Notes under the pieces: generated by a model
What the model was told of the DNA's origin: nothing
Databases searched by the model: none
Seen by the model: the letters and a program-made list of their open reading frames with translations, nothing else
Translations under genes and position numbers: made by a program
IMG/VR virus record: IMGVR_UViG_3300030838_000001
Location: 124,001 to 188,000 of that record
Reading direction: 5' to 3' (one strand)
Length of the DNA stretch: 64,000 nucleotides
Source: a virus
Shown: positions 36,741-42,947 of the stretch, piece by piece
How positions within the stretch are numbered: the first letter of the stretch is position 1
Layout of the letters: each line of letters starts with the position of its first letter

Positions 36741-36751
36741 ATATTTATAAA
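36741..36751 (+). promoter_or_regulatory. M2-class putative promoter before holin
   Basis: ATATTTATAAA starting 22 nt before ATG 36763, right after the tmRNA terminator. Confidence 0.6.
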
Positions 36752-36762
36752 TAAAAAAGAAT

Positions 36763-37035
36763 ATGGGTAAGATTATGCAAGATTTAGTAAACAGTTTCAA
36801 GACAAGCGCAGGTGGATTTAGTTCAAGAAAATTAACCGCATTTGTTATCGTATTTTTGGTTGTATTAACTCATATTAAATGGTTAACACTAGGAAATTTG
36901 TCACAATTAGAAATGGTTTTGACAATTGACTACGGATTTATTTCAGCATTGTTTGGTATGACAACATATCAGACAATAAAAAAGAAGAATGATGCTACAA
37001 AAGAAGAATCGAAAGACGAAACTAAGGTAGAATAA
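36763..37035 (+). CDS. Holin-like membrane protein
   Basis: 90 residues. Two hydrophobic segments (LTAFVIVFLVVLTHIKWL and GFISALFGMTTYQTI) separated by a short polar loop, and a charged C-terminal tail. Size, topology and M2-driven expression fit a phage holin, which would work with the GH19 endolysin at 25405. No biochemical motif exists to prove it. Confidence 0.6.
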   Translation: MGKIMQDLVNSFKTSAGGFSSRKLTAFVIVFLVVLTHIKWLTLGNLSQLEMVLTIDYGFISALFGMTTYQTIKKKNDATKEESKDETKVE

Positions 37036-37036
37036 A

Positions 37037-37058
37037 AAAGGCCCTCAAAGGGCCTTTA
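37037..37058 (+). terminator. Terminator after holin-like gene
   Basis: AAGGCCC, TCAAA loop, GGGCCTTT. Confidence 0.75.
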
Positions 37059-37168
37059 ATTATTTTTTAGGTGGTTTGCAACCACATCCGTTTTGTGTGT
37101 TCATAGCATTTAAGTATTAGTTTACGTTATTCTTACAATAATAAATATTTGAAATAATAAAAATAATT

Positions 37169-37438
37169 ATGTTTAACGAAAAATTTAATATATTTTCTTT
37201 TATCATAACCATTAAAAATCTCTTTAAAAAGAAATATACTGTCAACATATTAGATAGTAAATGGCAAGTTATATCAGAAGATGTTAAACTTGAAAAGATT
37301 CCAAGACAAGATGAATATATTTGGAGCGGGACAAGATACTATCAAGTAATCAATATTGTCCACATATTCAACAAAAAACAACAAATTTTAATAATTGTAG
37401 AGGAACTTACAAGTAATGAAATCACTGATATTCAATGA
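37169..37438 (+). CDS. Hypothetical basic protein (89 aa)
   Basis: MFNEKFNIFSFIITIKNLFK start, then beta-strand-rich VNILDSKWQVISEDVK with a small barrel-like pattern (DEYIWSGTRYYQVINIVH). Ends in TGA. No family recognised. Confidence 0.6.
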   Translation: MFNEKFNIFSFIITIKNLFKKKYTVNILDSKWQVISEDVKLEKIPRQDEYIWSGTRYYQVINIVHIFNKKQQILIIVEELTSNEITDIQ

Positions 37439-37473
37439 GTTAAAAAATAATTTAAAAATAAATTGAAAATTAC

Positions 37474-37504
37474 TTGACTTGAATTAAAATAATTAGTACC
37501 TTTG
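37474..37504 (+). promoter_or_regulatory. M1 promoter of an RNA/tRNA transcript
   Basis: TTGA 37474-37477, 19 bp, TACCTTTG 37497-37504. An M2 word ATATTTATTTG follows directly at 37508-37518, so the transcript may be driven by both promoter classes. Confidence 0.8.
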
Positions 37505-37518
37505 TATATATTTATTTG

Positions 37519-37853
37519 AAAACGTTCTTACAAATTATCATAAAAAAGATAGGTCCAGCAACCAAACAAACAAACAGCTAAGAAAATCCTGAAAGATGGA
37601 AAATTCGGAAGATAACCGAGGGTAAGCTAAATCACAACATCATTACCACCCCAATAGGTGCAAGTAGGGTGTAACCATCGGGATGATGGTCACTGCCAAA
37701 GCAAAGCCGAAGATGTAAACAGGGTTAATCTGCCGAGATGAAAAACACGAAAAACTATCTTGAGATAAAAAATATTGTTATTTACATACTAGAGATGTAT
37801 GACACTTGATGATTGATTAAGTGATTGGTGAAATCCCAATATAACAAACATAT
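37519..37853 (+). ncRNA. Unassigned structured RNA upstream of tRNAs
   Basis: About 335 nt between a strong promoter and the first tRNA contain no ORF of note. Visible hairpins include TCGG/CCGA near 37605, CCATC/GATGG near 37675, CATAC/GTATG near 37790 and CACTT/AAGTG near 37805-37825. I compared it with what I remember of RNase P RNA, 6S RNA and group I introns and saw no convincing match. It is transcribed together with three tRNAs and ends at the 38186 terminator. Confidence 0.4.
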
Positions 37854-37926
37854 TGCGGGGTAGAGCAGTTGGTAGCTCGCAAGGCTCATAACCTTGAGGT
37901 CGTCCGTTCGAATCGGGCCCCCGCTA
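37854..37926 (+). tRNA. tRNA-Met (CAT), initiator-like
   Basis: Acceptor GCGGGG/CCCCGC with a T1:T72 mismatch at the end, D-arm GAGC/GCTC, anticodon loop CTCATAA, T-loop TTCGAAT. The sequence closely follows bacterial initiator tRNA, whose 1:72 position is also unpaired. The anticodon stem (CAAGG/CCTTG) lacks the classic three G:C pairs. Confidence 0.85.
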
Positions 37927-37956
37927 CTAGAATCGTGAGGATTTAAAACTCAAATT

Positions 37957-38027
37957 AGTGATATCGTCTAAGTTTAAGATGGCTCCCGTGGAGGGAGTTG
38001 ATAAAGGTTCAAGTCCTTTTATTGCTA
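37957..38027 (+). tRNA. tRNA-Pro (TGG), atypical loop
   Basis: Acceptor AGTGATA/TATTGCT, T-arm AAAGG/CCTTT with TTCAAGT, anticodon stem GCTCC/GGAGT. The anticodon loop reads CGTGGAG, giving TGG but with G rather than T at position 33. The D-loop lacks the usual GG. Possibly degenerate. Confidence 0.55.
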
Positions 38028-38034
38028 CACATAT

Positions 38035-38105
38035 TGCGGTTTAGTGTAATTGGTAACATGACGGGCTCATAACCCGAAGTCGAGGTTCGAGTCCTTGCTC
38101 CGCTA
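38035..38105 (+). tRNA. tRNA-Met (CAT), second copy with GGG:CCC anticodon stem
   Basis: Anticodon stem CGGG/CCCG around CTCATAA gives the three consecutive G:C pairs of initiator tRNAs. T-loop TTCGAGT. Acceptor GCGG/CCGC again has T1:T72 unpaired and weak inner pairs. Confidence 0.75.
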
Positions 38106-38185
38106 CAGATAAAGAATAGTTACAGCAAATTAACAAAAATTTTTAATGGTATAAAAAACAAACATGCTATTCTGAACTTATAAAA

Positions 38186-38218
38186 AGAACCTCATCATAT
38201 CGGTGAGGTTTTTTATTT
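38186..38218 (+). terminator. Terminator of RNA/tRNA operon
   Basis: AACCTCA, loop, TGAGGTT plus T run. Confidence 0.8.
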
Positions 38219-38240
38219 TAAAACAATAAATAATTTAACA

Positions 38241-38919
38241 ATGGGAAAACTTAATTTAGAAATCCGTGACGCAGAAGGTGGAACTGATGCGAAGTTGTTA
38301 GTAAGTGTGATGAAAGAAATCTACACGAAAACAGCTAAAAATAACAATTTAGAATGTACAGTAGTTGAGGAAAGAAATGGGTTCGCCCATCTATGTCTTT
38401 AGCGGGGCTGATGTAGATAAAATATTCGGAAACGAAGTAGGAAACCACAGATGGCAAAGGGTACCGCCTACGGAAAAGAAGGGTAGAGTTCACACAAGTT
38501 CTATTACAGTTGCAATTCTAGGAGAAAACGATTATCAAGAGGTTGAAATATACCCAAGTGAATATCGCTTAGAAACAACAAGAGGAACAGGAAACGGTGG
38601 ACAACATAAGAATTCAACAGATTCTTGTGTGGTTGTAACTCACATTTCAACTGGAATAAAGGTTGTAAGAGATGGAAGGGACCAACATAAAAACAAAGCA
38701 GAAGCACTAAAAGAAATTCATTTAAGAGTTAATAATTTCTACAAGACAGGTCACGATGATGCGGCCAGTCAAGAAAGAAAAGAACAAATAGGTGACGGTG
38801 GACGTAGTGATAAAAGAAGAACGTATAGAGTTAAGGACTCATTAGTAATTGACCACGTAACGAATAAAACTGCTTCAATGAAGGACATATTAAGAGGTAA
38901 AATTGAACTATTATCATAA
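38241..38919 (+). CDS. prfA: RF1-type peptide chain release factor with programmed +1 frameshift
   Basis: Frame 1 starts at ATG 38241 and encodes LEIRDAEGGTDAKLLVSVM, the start of release-factor domain 2, up to CTT TAG (38397-38402). Skipping T38400 continues at AGC into the second frame: VFSGADVDK by analogy, HRWQRVPPTEKKGRVHTSS, then GTGNGGQHKNSTDS, DGRDQHKNKAEAL and GGRSDKRRTYRV. PPT is the PxT stop-recognition motif of RF1 (UAA/UAG), not the SPF of RF2; GGQ is intact. The fused product is about 225 residues and lacks RF domain 1. CTT-stop-C is the prfB-type shift site, here with UAG, which this factor itself would read. It overlaps the next gene by 1 nt. Confidence 0.85.
38377..38403 (+). 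promoter_or_regulatory. +1 frameshift signal: hairpin plus CTT-TAG-C
   Basis: ATGGG (38377-38381), TTCG loop, CCCAT (38386-38390) forms a perfect stem-loop 6 nt before the slippery CTTTAGC at 38397-38403. Geometry resembles the prfB frameshift window, in which slow termination favours slipping by one base. No clear prfB-style purine-rich Shine-Dalgarno-like stimulator is seen. Confidence 0.75.
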
Positions 38920-39134
38920 TGAAATTAGGACGTAAAAATAGAGTAATTGATTGGGAAGTGATAGGTGTAAATGTCTTAGGATTTAACCCATCAATGAGAC
39001 CAAAATTTATAGACATAGAAGTAGATTTACATCTTGTAGATAAGCTTTGGGTACCAGTTGGTAATTCTAGTACTAATATTCATACGAGAATAAGTGATAC
39101 AAACATCTTTGATTATATTAAAAAAGGCTCCTAA
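38919..39134 (+). CDS. Small protein of a local paralogous family (71 aa)
   Basis: Starts at the last base of the release-factor stop. MKLGRKNRVIDWEVIGVNVL, then FIDIEVDLHLVDKLWVPVG. The L-G-x-x...W--IG...LWVPV framework recurs in proteins at 39525 and 39721, and partly at 50349. Function unknown. Confidence 0.65.
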   Translation: MKLGRKNRVIDWEVIGVNVLGFNPSMRPKFIDIEVDLHLVDKLWVPVGNSSTNIHTRISDTNIFDYIKKGS

Positions 39135-39148
39135 TTAGGAGCTTTTTT
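39123..39148 (+). terminator. Intrinsic terminator
   Basis: GCTCCTAATTAGGAGC palindrome followed by T run; overlaps the last codons of the preceding gene. Confidence 0.8.
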
Positions 39149-39150
39149 AT

Positions 39151-39181
39151 TTGCACTATGTTAAAAAAAATAGTACCTTTG
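39151..39181 (+). promoter_or_regulatory. M1 promoter
   Basis: TTGC 39151-39154, 19 bp, TACCTTTG 39174-39181. Confidence 0.85.
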
Positions 39182-39202
39182 TTAAACTTAAAAACAAATA
39201 AA

Positions 39203-39268
39203 ATGGCAGGATTAATTTTACTTATCTTCATCATGTTAATGATGAGTGATAGCAATAACAGAAGATAA
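39203..39268 (+). CDS. 21-residue membrane microprotein
   Basis: First ORF after a strong M1 promoter: MAGLILLIFIMLMM then a polar SDSNNRR tail. The stop shares one base with the next start (TAATG). A single hydrophobic helix fits a small membrane peptide or a translated leader. Confidence 0.5.
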   Translation: MAGLILLIFIMLMMSDSNNRR

Positions 39269-39534
39269 TGGAAGAAATTACAGAATTAACGTCTGAAAAT
39301 GTAGAAGAAATAGTTTTAAACTATAAAACAAAGCATTTAGCTGGGTTTACAAGAGTTGAATTACTAGCCTTATTGGAAAAGTATTCGATTGATGTGGACC
39401 ATTTCTACGATAAATTAGGTGTAAATACCGTTATGGTAATCGAAACTGAAGTTGTAACCTATCATTGCGATATTCTAAAAGGGTTACGATGTGTAATTGA
39501 AAATAGAGAACAAACCTACGAAGAATGGGATTAG
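39268..39534 (+). CDS. Hypothetical protein (88 aa)
   Basis: MEEITELTSENVEEIVLNYK with an alpha/beta pattern (VDHFYDKLGVNTVMVIETEV). Coupled to genes on both sides by overlaps. Related in general style to other small phage proteins; no function known. Confidence 0.65.
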   Translation: MEEITELTSENVEEIVLNYKTKHLAGFTRVELLALLEKYSIDVDHFYDKLGVNTVMVIETEVVTYHCDILKGLRCVIENREQTYEEWD

Positions 39535-39734
39535 TACTTGGTGAAAGACTTCTTCAAGAAGAATGGTCTAGCTTAGGAACACAAATAATGGGTTTCAGGA
39601 TAAGTACTTGGACAGTTGGAATTGCCAGTGATGAAATTGAAGCTATGGTTCATCATAAATTATGGATTCCATTATGTGAGAAAATAACTGAATCATTAGA
39701 TGCTAGAAATCAAATACGATATGGTTTTAGGTAA
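39525..39734 (+). CDS. Small paralogue of the 38919 protein (69 aa)
   Basis: MGLVLGERLLQEEWSSLGTQ, later EIEAMVHHKLWIPLCEK. Aligns by eye with the 38919 and 39721 proteins (LG start, W--(I/L)G, LW(V/I)P). Overlaps its upstream neighbour by 10 nt. Confidence 0.65.
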   Translation: MGLVLGERLLQEEWSSLGTQIMGFRISTWTVGIASDEIEAMVHHKLWIPLCEKITESLDARNQIRYGFR

Positions 39735-39897
39735 AAAACTTCCAATTAGACATTGGACCGATATAGGTAAATGTCTATTACATAGAGATATATCAGACCC
39801 ATATAATTTTATAGTTAATATGGAAATTGATAGAATGATTAATATGATGGTTTGGAGTAGGGTTGGTAGGACAATAGTTTTTCAGCCTACGATATGA
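39721..39897 (+). CDS. Small paralogue of the 38919 protein (58 aa)
   Basis: ATG 39721 is chosen because it aligns MVLGKKLPIRHWTDIG with the paralogue starts; an in-frame ATG at 39700 lies deeper in the previous gene. Ends in TGA overlapping the next start. Confidence 0.6.
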   Translation: MVLGKKLPIRHWTDIGKCLLHRDISDPYNFIVNMEIDRMINMMVWSRVGRTIVFQPTI

Positions 39898-40373
39898 GAG
39901 TAGCTGGAACAGGTCATAGACCTGATAAACTAGGTGGTTATTCAAATAAGATGCATTTAAATCTTGTTTCAATAGCAGAAGAAGCTCTTAAGAAGATTAA
40001 ACCAACTGAAGTTATATCAGGGATGGCGATGGGGTGGGATATGGCACTAGCGCAAGCGGCAATTAACCTTGGAATACCACTAATAGCGGCTGTTCCGTTC
40101 AAAGGACAAGAAAAAGCGTGGTTTGAGAAGACTCAAAAATATTATCATAGCTTACTATCTAAGGCGAAAGAGATTGTAATTGTTTCTGAAGGTGGATTTA
40201 CCAAGGGAAAGATGCAAATTAGGAATGAATGGATGGTTGATAACTGTGATTTGGTGTTGTCGATGCATAATGGCGACAAATTTGGTGGAACCTTCAACTG
40301 TATAACATACATTGAGAATAAAAAGAAACCAAATATTAATTTATATACAAAACTTAAAATAGAAAATGAATAA
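39894..40373 (+). CDS. SLOG-superfamily (DprA/YspA-like) protein
   Basis: 159 residues. MRVAGTGHRPDKLGGYS, VISGMAMGWDMALAQAAINL and IPLIAAVPF follow the Rossmann-like SLOG pattern of DprA/YpsA relatives (GTGHR, SGxAxGxD). Such proteins bind nucleotides or DNA and some are linked to anti-phage signalling. Overlaps neighbours on both sides by 4-8 nt. The exact subfamily is uncertain. Confidence 0.7.
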   Translation: MRVAGTGHRPDKLGGYSNKMHLNLVSIAEEALKKIKPTEVISGMAMGWDMALAQAAINLGIPLIAAVPFKGQEKAWFEKTQKYYHSLLSKAKEIVIVSEGGFTKGKMQIRNEWMVDNCDLVLSMHNGDKFGGTFNCITYIENKKKPNINLYTKLKIENE

Positions 40374-40878
40374 ATTTAAAAGATTACTTATCATAGGCCA
40401 TGCTCGCCATGGGAAAGATACCTTTGCTGAAATTCTTGAGGAACACTACGGACTTAAATTCGTATCATCATCACAAGCGGCCGCAGATATCTTCATATTT
40501 GATGAGTTAAAAGACAAGTATGGTTATGAAACATCAGTAGAGTGTTTCGAAGACCGAGTAAATCACAGACCTGAATGGTATGAGATGATTTGCGATTACA
40601 ATAAAGACGATAAAGCTAGACTAGCTAAGGGAATCCTTGAAATGGCTGATTGTTATGTTGGAATGAGAGATAGAGGTGAAATACTTGAATGTATGAATCA
40701 AAAATTGTTTGATATTATCATTTGGGTAGATGCAAGTGAAAGACTTGAGCTAGAAGAAGCCTCATCATTCAACATTGATAAAAAAGATGCTGATTTTATT
40801 GTTGATAACAATGGAACACTTGAACAATTTACAGATAAGGTAATCCGTATTGGTAAACTATTGTTGAAAAATGACTAA
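40366..40878 (+). CDS. Deoxynucleoside monophosphate kinase (T4 gp1-like)
   Basis: 170 residues. P-loop IGHARHGKDTFA near 9-20, an acidic LSSSQAAAD lid-like block and IIWVDASERLE near 120. The pattern is that of T4-type dNMP kinases, which phosphorylate dNMPs for phage DNA synthesis. Overlaps both neighbours by 8 nt. Confidence 0.75.
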   Translation: MNKFKRLLIIGHARHGKDTFAEILEEHYGLKFVSSSQAAADIFIFDELKDKYGYETSVECFEDRVNHRPEWYEMICDYNKDDKARLAKGILEMADCYVGMRDRGEILECMNQKLFDIIIWVDASERLELEEASSFNIDKKDADFIVDNNGTLEQFTDKVIRIGKLLLKND

Positions 40879-41140
40879 GACAGAATTTATTGGGTTTTTG
40901 AAATCAAAAGCTATCGAATTACAACATGTTTCACATTGGGTCCAATCTTTTGAAGGAACTGATGAACATTGGACCCTTTATAGACCAAGTGTTGATTGGT
41001 TAGAAGATAGAATGGACCTATCTAATGAAGGTATTGTAAAGATAATTTACTCTGAAGCCTTTTATGATGACCCAAAGTCACTTGAAATGTCGTATGAAGA
41101 GTTTGTTGAAGATTACTCAAAATCAGTAGGTTACGTTTAA
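40871..41140 (+). CDS. Hypothetical protein (89 aa)
   Basis: MTKTEFIGFLKSKAIELQHV, aromatic-rich middle (SHWVQSFEGTDEHWTLYRPS). Translationally coupled to the dNMP kinase gene. No family recognised. Confidence 0.6.
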   Translation: MTKTEFIGFLKSKAIELQHVSHWVQSFEGTDEHWTLYRPSVDWLEDRMDLSNEGIVKIIYSEAFYDDPKSLEMSYEEFVEDYSKSVGYV

Positions 41141-41174
41141 AAATAAAAATAATATAAAAAAAGATACAAAAAAG

Positions 41175-41205
41175 TTTGGTAGTTCAAAATATTATTGTAC
41201 CTTTG
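41175..41205 (+). promoter_or_regulatory. M1 promoter
   Basis: TTTG 41175-41178, 19 bp, TACCTTTG 41198-41205, 17 nt before ATG 41222. Confidence 0.85.
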
Positions 41206-41221
41206 TAAAAGAAATCAGAAC

Positions 41222-41434
41222 ATGAATACACAAAAAATTATCAAGGCTTTAAATTCTGAAATAGGAATTAAGATTTTTATATTTGTTATGACATTTATAA
41301 TCGGTGGAATATTTTTCCTAGCCTTAAAACAAATTTACGTTAGAGAATGGTACGATTTGTTATTATCACTAATAATTGTTATAGCAAATGCTATCGGGAT
41401 TAGAAGAGAATTTAAAAAATTAACAAAAAAATAA
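41222..41434 (+). CDS. Small membrane protein (70 aa)
   Basis: ATG 41222; a TTG at 41195 lies in the promoter. Two hydrophobic segments (IFIFVMTFIIGGIFFLAL and LLLSLIIVIANAIG) and a basic C-terminus. Two bases separate it from another membrane protein. Confidence 0.6.
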   Translation: MNTQKIIKALNSEIGIKIFIFVMTFIIGGIFFLALKQIYVREWYDLLLSLIIVIANAIGIRREFKKLTKK

Positions 41435-41435
41435 T

Positions 41436-41624
41436 ATGAAAAACGAAAATTGGTTTAAAGCATTTTTATTTATACAAATATTTATGATTCCAGTATTTTT
41501 AGTTGGAACTATATTACATATAAATGCAGGTGAATGGTTTATGGCGACATTAACAAGTATACTAGTTGTATCTCATTGTTATATTGCTAGTTACAAGTTA
41601 AAAAAATTAACTTTTAAAAAATAA
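41436..41624 (+). CDS. Small membrane protein (62 aa)
   Basis: Two hydrophobic segments (FLFIQIFMIPVFLVGTILH and LTSILVVSHCYIASY). Paired with the preceding small membrane protein. Function unknown. Confidence 0.6.
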   Translation: MKNENWFKAFLFIQIFMIPVFLVGTILHINAGEWFMATLTSILVVSHCYIASYKLKKLTFKK

Positions 41625-41635
41625 TTGAAAAAATA

Positions 41636-41667
41636 TTTGTTTTATAAAATAATTATTATTACCTTTG
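41636..41667 (+). promoter_or_regulatory. M1 promoter of the suppressor-tRNA operon
   Basis: TTTG 41636-41639, 20 bp, TACCTTTG 41660-41667; the tRNA begins 13 nt later. No terminator is seen until 43430, so the operon spans the suppressor tRNA, PTH2-like gene and two tRNA-Cys. Confidence 0.85.
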
Positions 41668-41679
41668 TAAAACAAAATC

Positions 41680-41754
41680 GGTTCGATAGCTTTAATTGGT
41701 CAGAGCAGCGGACTCTAAATCCGAAGGTTGTGGGTTCGAACCCCACTCGAATCA
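41680..41754 (+). tRNA. Amber-suppressor tRNA (anticodon CTA)
   Basis: Acceptor GGTTCGA/TCGAATC (one G:T), D-arm with TTGG, anticodon loop CTCTAAA giving anticodon CTA (reads UAG) with T33 and A37 in place, 5-nt variable loop, T-arm GTGGG/CCCAC with TTCGAAC, discriminator A73. The fold is fully canonical apart from a G27:A43 pair. The attached amino acid cannot be read from the sequence. It lies 179 nt upstream of a gene with TAG as third codon. Confidence 0.9.
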
Positions 41755-41767
41755 CAAACAATACCAA

Positions 41768-41941
41768 ATGGAAAAATTTATAGTTTTATTTATCATAGCA
41801 ATTATTGCAACATTTTTTTGTCTATTAAGATTATCTAATGTAAATAAAGAGACTATTTCTAGAATTAATTCGTTTGATATTGACAAATTTAAAAAATTGA
41901 ATATATTTATAAACAAAGATAAAACAAATATCATGAAGTAG
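41768..41941 (+). CDS. Small membrane protein ending at amber codon (57 aa)
   Basis: ATG 41768. N-terminal hydrophobic helix (FIVLFIIAIIATFFCLLRL), then polar residues. It ends at TAG 41939-41941. The downstream PTH2-like frame continues in the same frame, so amber readthrough would make a membrane-anchored fusion. The last 13 codons overlap an M2 word and the ATG of the PTH2-like gene. Confidence 0.5.
   Translation: MEKFIVLFIIAIIATFFCLLRLSNVNKETISRINSFDIDKFKKLNIFINKDKTNIMK
41903..41913 (+). promoter_or_regulatory. M2-class putative promoter before PTH2-like gene
   Basis: ATATTTATAAA starting 30 nt before ATG 41933; supports an independent start for the downstream gene. Confidence 0.45.
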
Positions 41942-42283
41942 ATTAACAATCAAAAATTAAGAGTTGTCACAAGACGTGACTTATCAATTGCTTATCAAGC
42001 AGTTCAATCAGCGCATGCCGCTATCGATTTCCAACACGAACATCCTGTTGAAGCGAAAGAATGGCAAACATATTCAAACTACTTAGCGGTTCTTACCGTT
42101 GCTGATGAACAATCACTAATTAAATTAATTACAAAAGCTATCCTTACTGGTGTCAAGCATACAGTGTTCCGTGAACCTGATATTGACAATCAAATAACTG
42201 CTGTTGCTTTTGAACCAACTGAACAAGCTAAAAAATTAACTAGTTCATGTCCATTATTAGGAAAGGAGTTGGAAAATGCTTAA
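41933..42283 (+). CDS. PTH2-like peptidyl-tRNA hydrolase with in-frame TAG at codon 3
   Basis: Reads ATG AAG TAG ATT then NNQKLRVVTRRDLSIAYQAV, QSAHAAIDFQHEHPVEAKEW, LAVLTVADEQSLIKLI, VKHTVFREPDIDNQITAVAF and KLTSSCPLLGK. The RxDL, AVQSAHA and FREPD blocks match PTH2-type peptidyl-tRNA hydrolases. The frame is open for 113 codons after the TAG. Expression needs amber suppression from ATG 41933, readthrough from 41768, or initiation at ATT 41942. The CTA tRNA is encoded just upstream. The 3' end overlaps the next gene by 8 nt. Confidence 0.8.
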
Positions 42284-42539
42284 TTTAACGATTGATTCAA
42301 GAACTGAAATTATATTACATTTCAACAAGATGCATTTACAAGACCCTGAAATCCCTATGTGGGTAATCAAGGCCAAGGGTGAATCACATTATGTACACCA
42401 CGTAGATGTAGACGCAGGAATAGGGTTTTCAACAAAAGAAACACCTAATAACCCTCATACCAAGGGCTCATTGAAGTTCAAGGGTAAATTAGAAATAAAA
42501 ACAACAGAAGAAGAAATAACTGCAAGGATTTATCCTTGA
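42276..42539 (+). CDS. Hypothetical protein (87 aa)
   Basis: MLNLTIDSRTEIILHFNKMH then a SHYVHHVDVDAGIGFSTKET segment; soluble, beta-rich. Coupled to the PTH2-like gene by overlap and ending 5 nt before tRNA-Cys. Confidence 0.65.
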   Translation: MLNLTIDSRTEIILHFNKMHLQDPEIPMWVIKAKGESHYVHHVDVDAGIGFSTKETPNNPHTKGSLKFKGKLEIKTTEEEITARIYP

Positions 42540-42544
42540 TAAAA

Positions 42545-42616
42545 GGTGGAGTGGTCAAATGGTAAGGCACCGATTTGCACAATCGGAGATTCGTGGTTCG
42601 AACCCACGCTCCACCT
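42545..42616 (+). tRNA. tRNA-Cys (GCA)
   Basis: Acceptor GGTGGAG/CTCCACC perfect, anticodon stem CCGAT/ATCGG, loop TTGCACA, T-arm CGTGG/CCACG, discriminator T as in tRNA-Cys. Confidence 0.92.
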
Positions 42617-42632
42617 CTAAAATGTAAAAATT

Positions 42633-42830
42633 ATGGCATTAATGTATTATGGTGGCGGGTTTCCAGCCGAAATTGAGGTTTTGGAAACAATCAATTCAAA
42701 TTTGGAATCTTTTATTAGTAAAATTAAAGAACCAAATAATGTTTTAAGTGAAGAAGATAGAAACTTCATAAATGAACTATATAAATTAAGTGATAAATTT
42801 TTCTTTTTAAAGAAATACATTAACAAGTAA
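42633..42830 (+). CDS. Hypothetical protein (65 aa)
   Basis: MALMYYGGGFPAEIEVLETI, then a charged helical remainder. Sits between two tRNA-Cys genes. No motif recognised. Confidence 0.55.
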   Translation: MALMYYGGGFPAEIEVLETINSNLESFISKIKEPNNVLSEEDRNFINELYKLSDKFFFLKKYINK

Positions 42831-42836
42831 AATAAT

Positions 42837-42909
42837 GGTGAAGTAGTCAAGATGGCAAAGGCGCAGTCTCGCACAGACTGAGGCAGAGGTTCAAATCCTT
42901 TCTTCACCT
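42837..42909 (+). tRNA. tRNA-Cys (GCA), second copy
   Basis: Acceptor GGTGAAG/CTTCACC perfect, anticodon stem CAGTC/GACTG, loop TCGCACA (C at 33 is unusual), T-loop TTCAAAT, discriminator T. Confidence 0.8.
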
Positions 42910-42947
42910 CAATAATGAACATAATATTAACTTAAAAACTAGAAATC

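Noticed and set aside
37060-37104. Minus-strand 14-residue ORF MNTQNGCGCKPPKK
   Set aside because: Too short to support, although the CGC pair recalls other cysteine tails; overlaps a terminator.
38365-38400. TTG start at 38365 for the release factor
   Set aside because: It would omit the LEIR domain-2 start encoded from 38241 and ignores the frameshift signature.
38241-38919. Release factor as pseudogene, RF2 or PrfH
   Set aside because: The shift occurs exactly at CTT-TAG-C, and all later motifs are intact, which is unlikely for random decay. PPT rather than SPF excludes RF2, and the VPxTE...GRVHTS block is absent from the PrfH sequences I recall. A sequencing error remains the main alternative.
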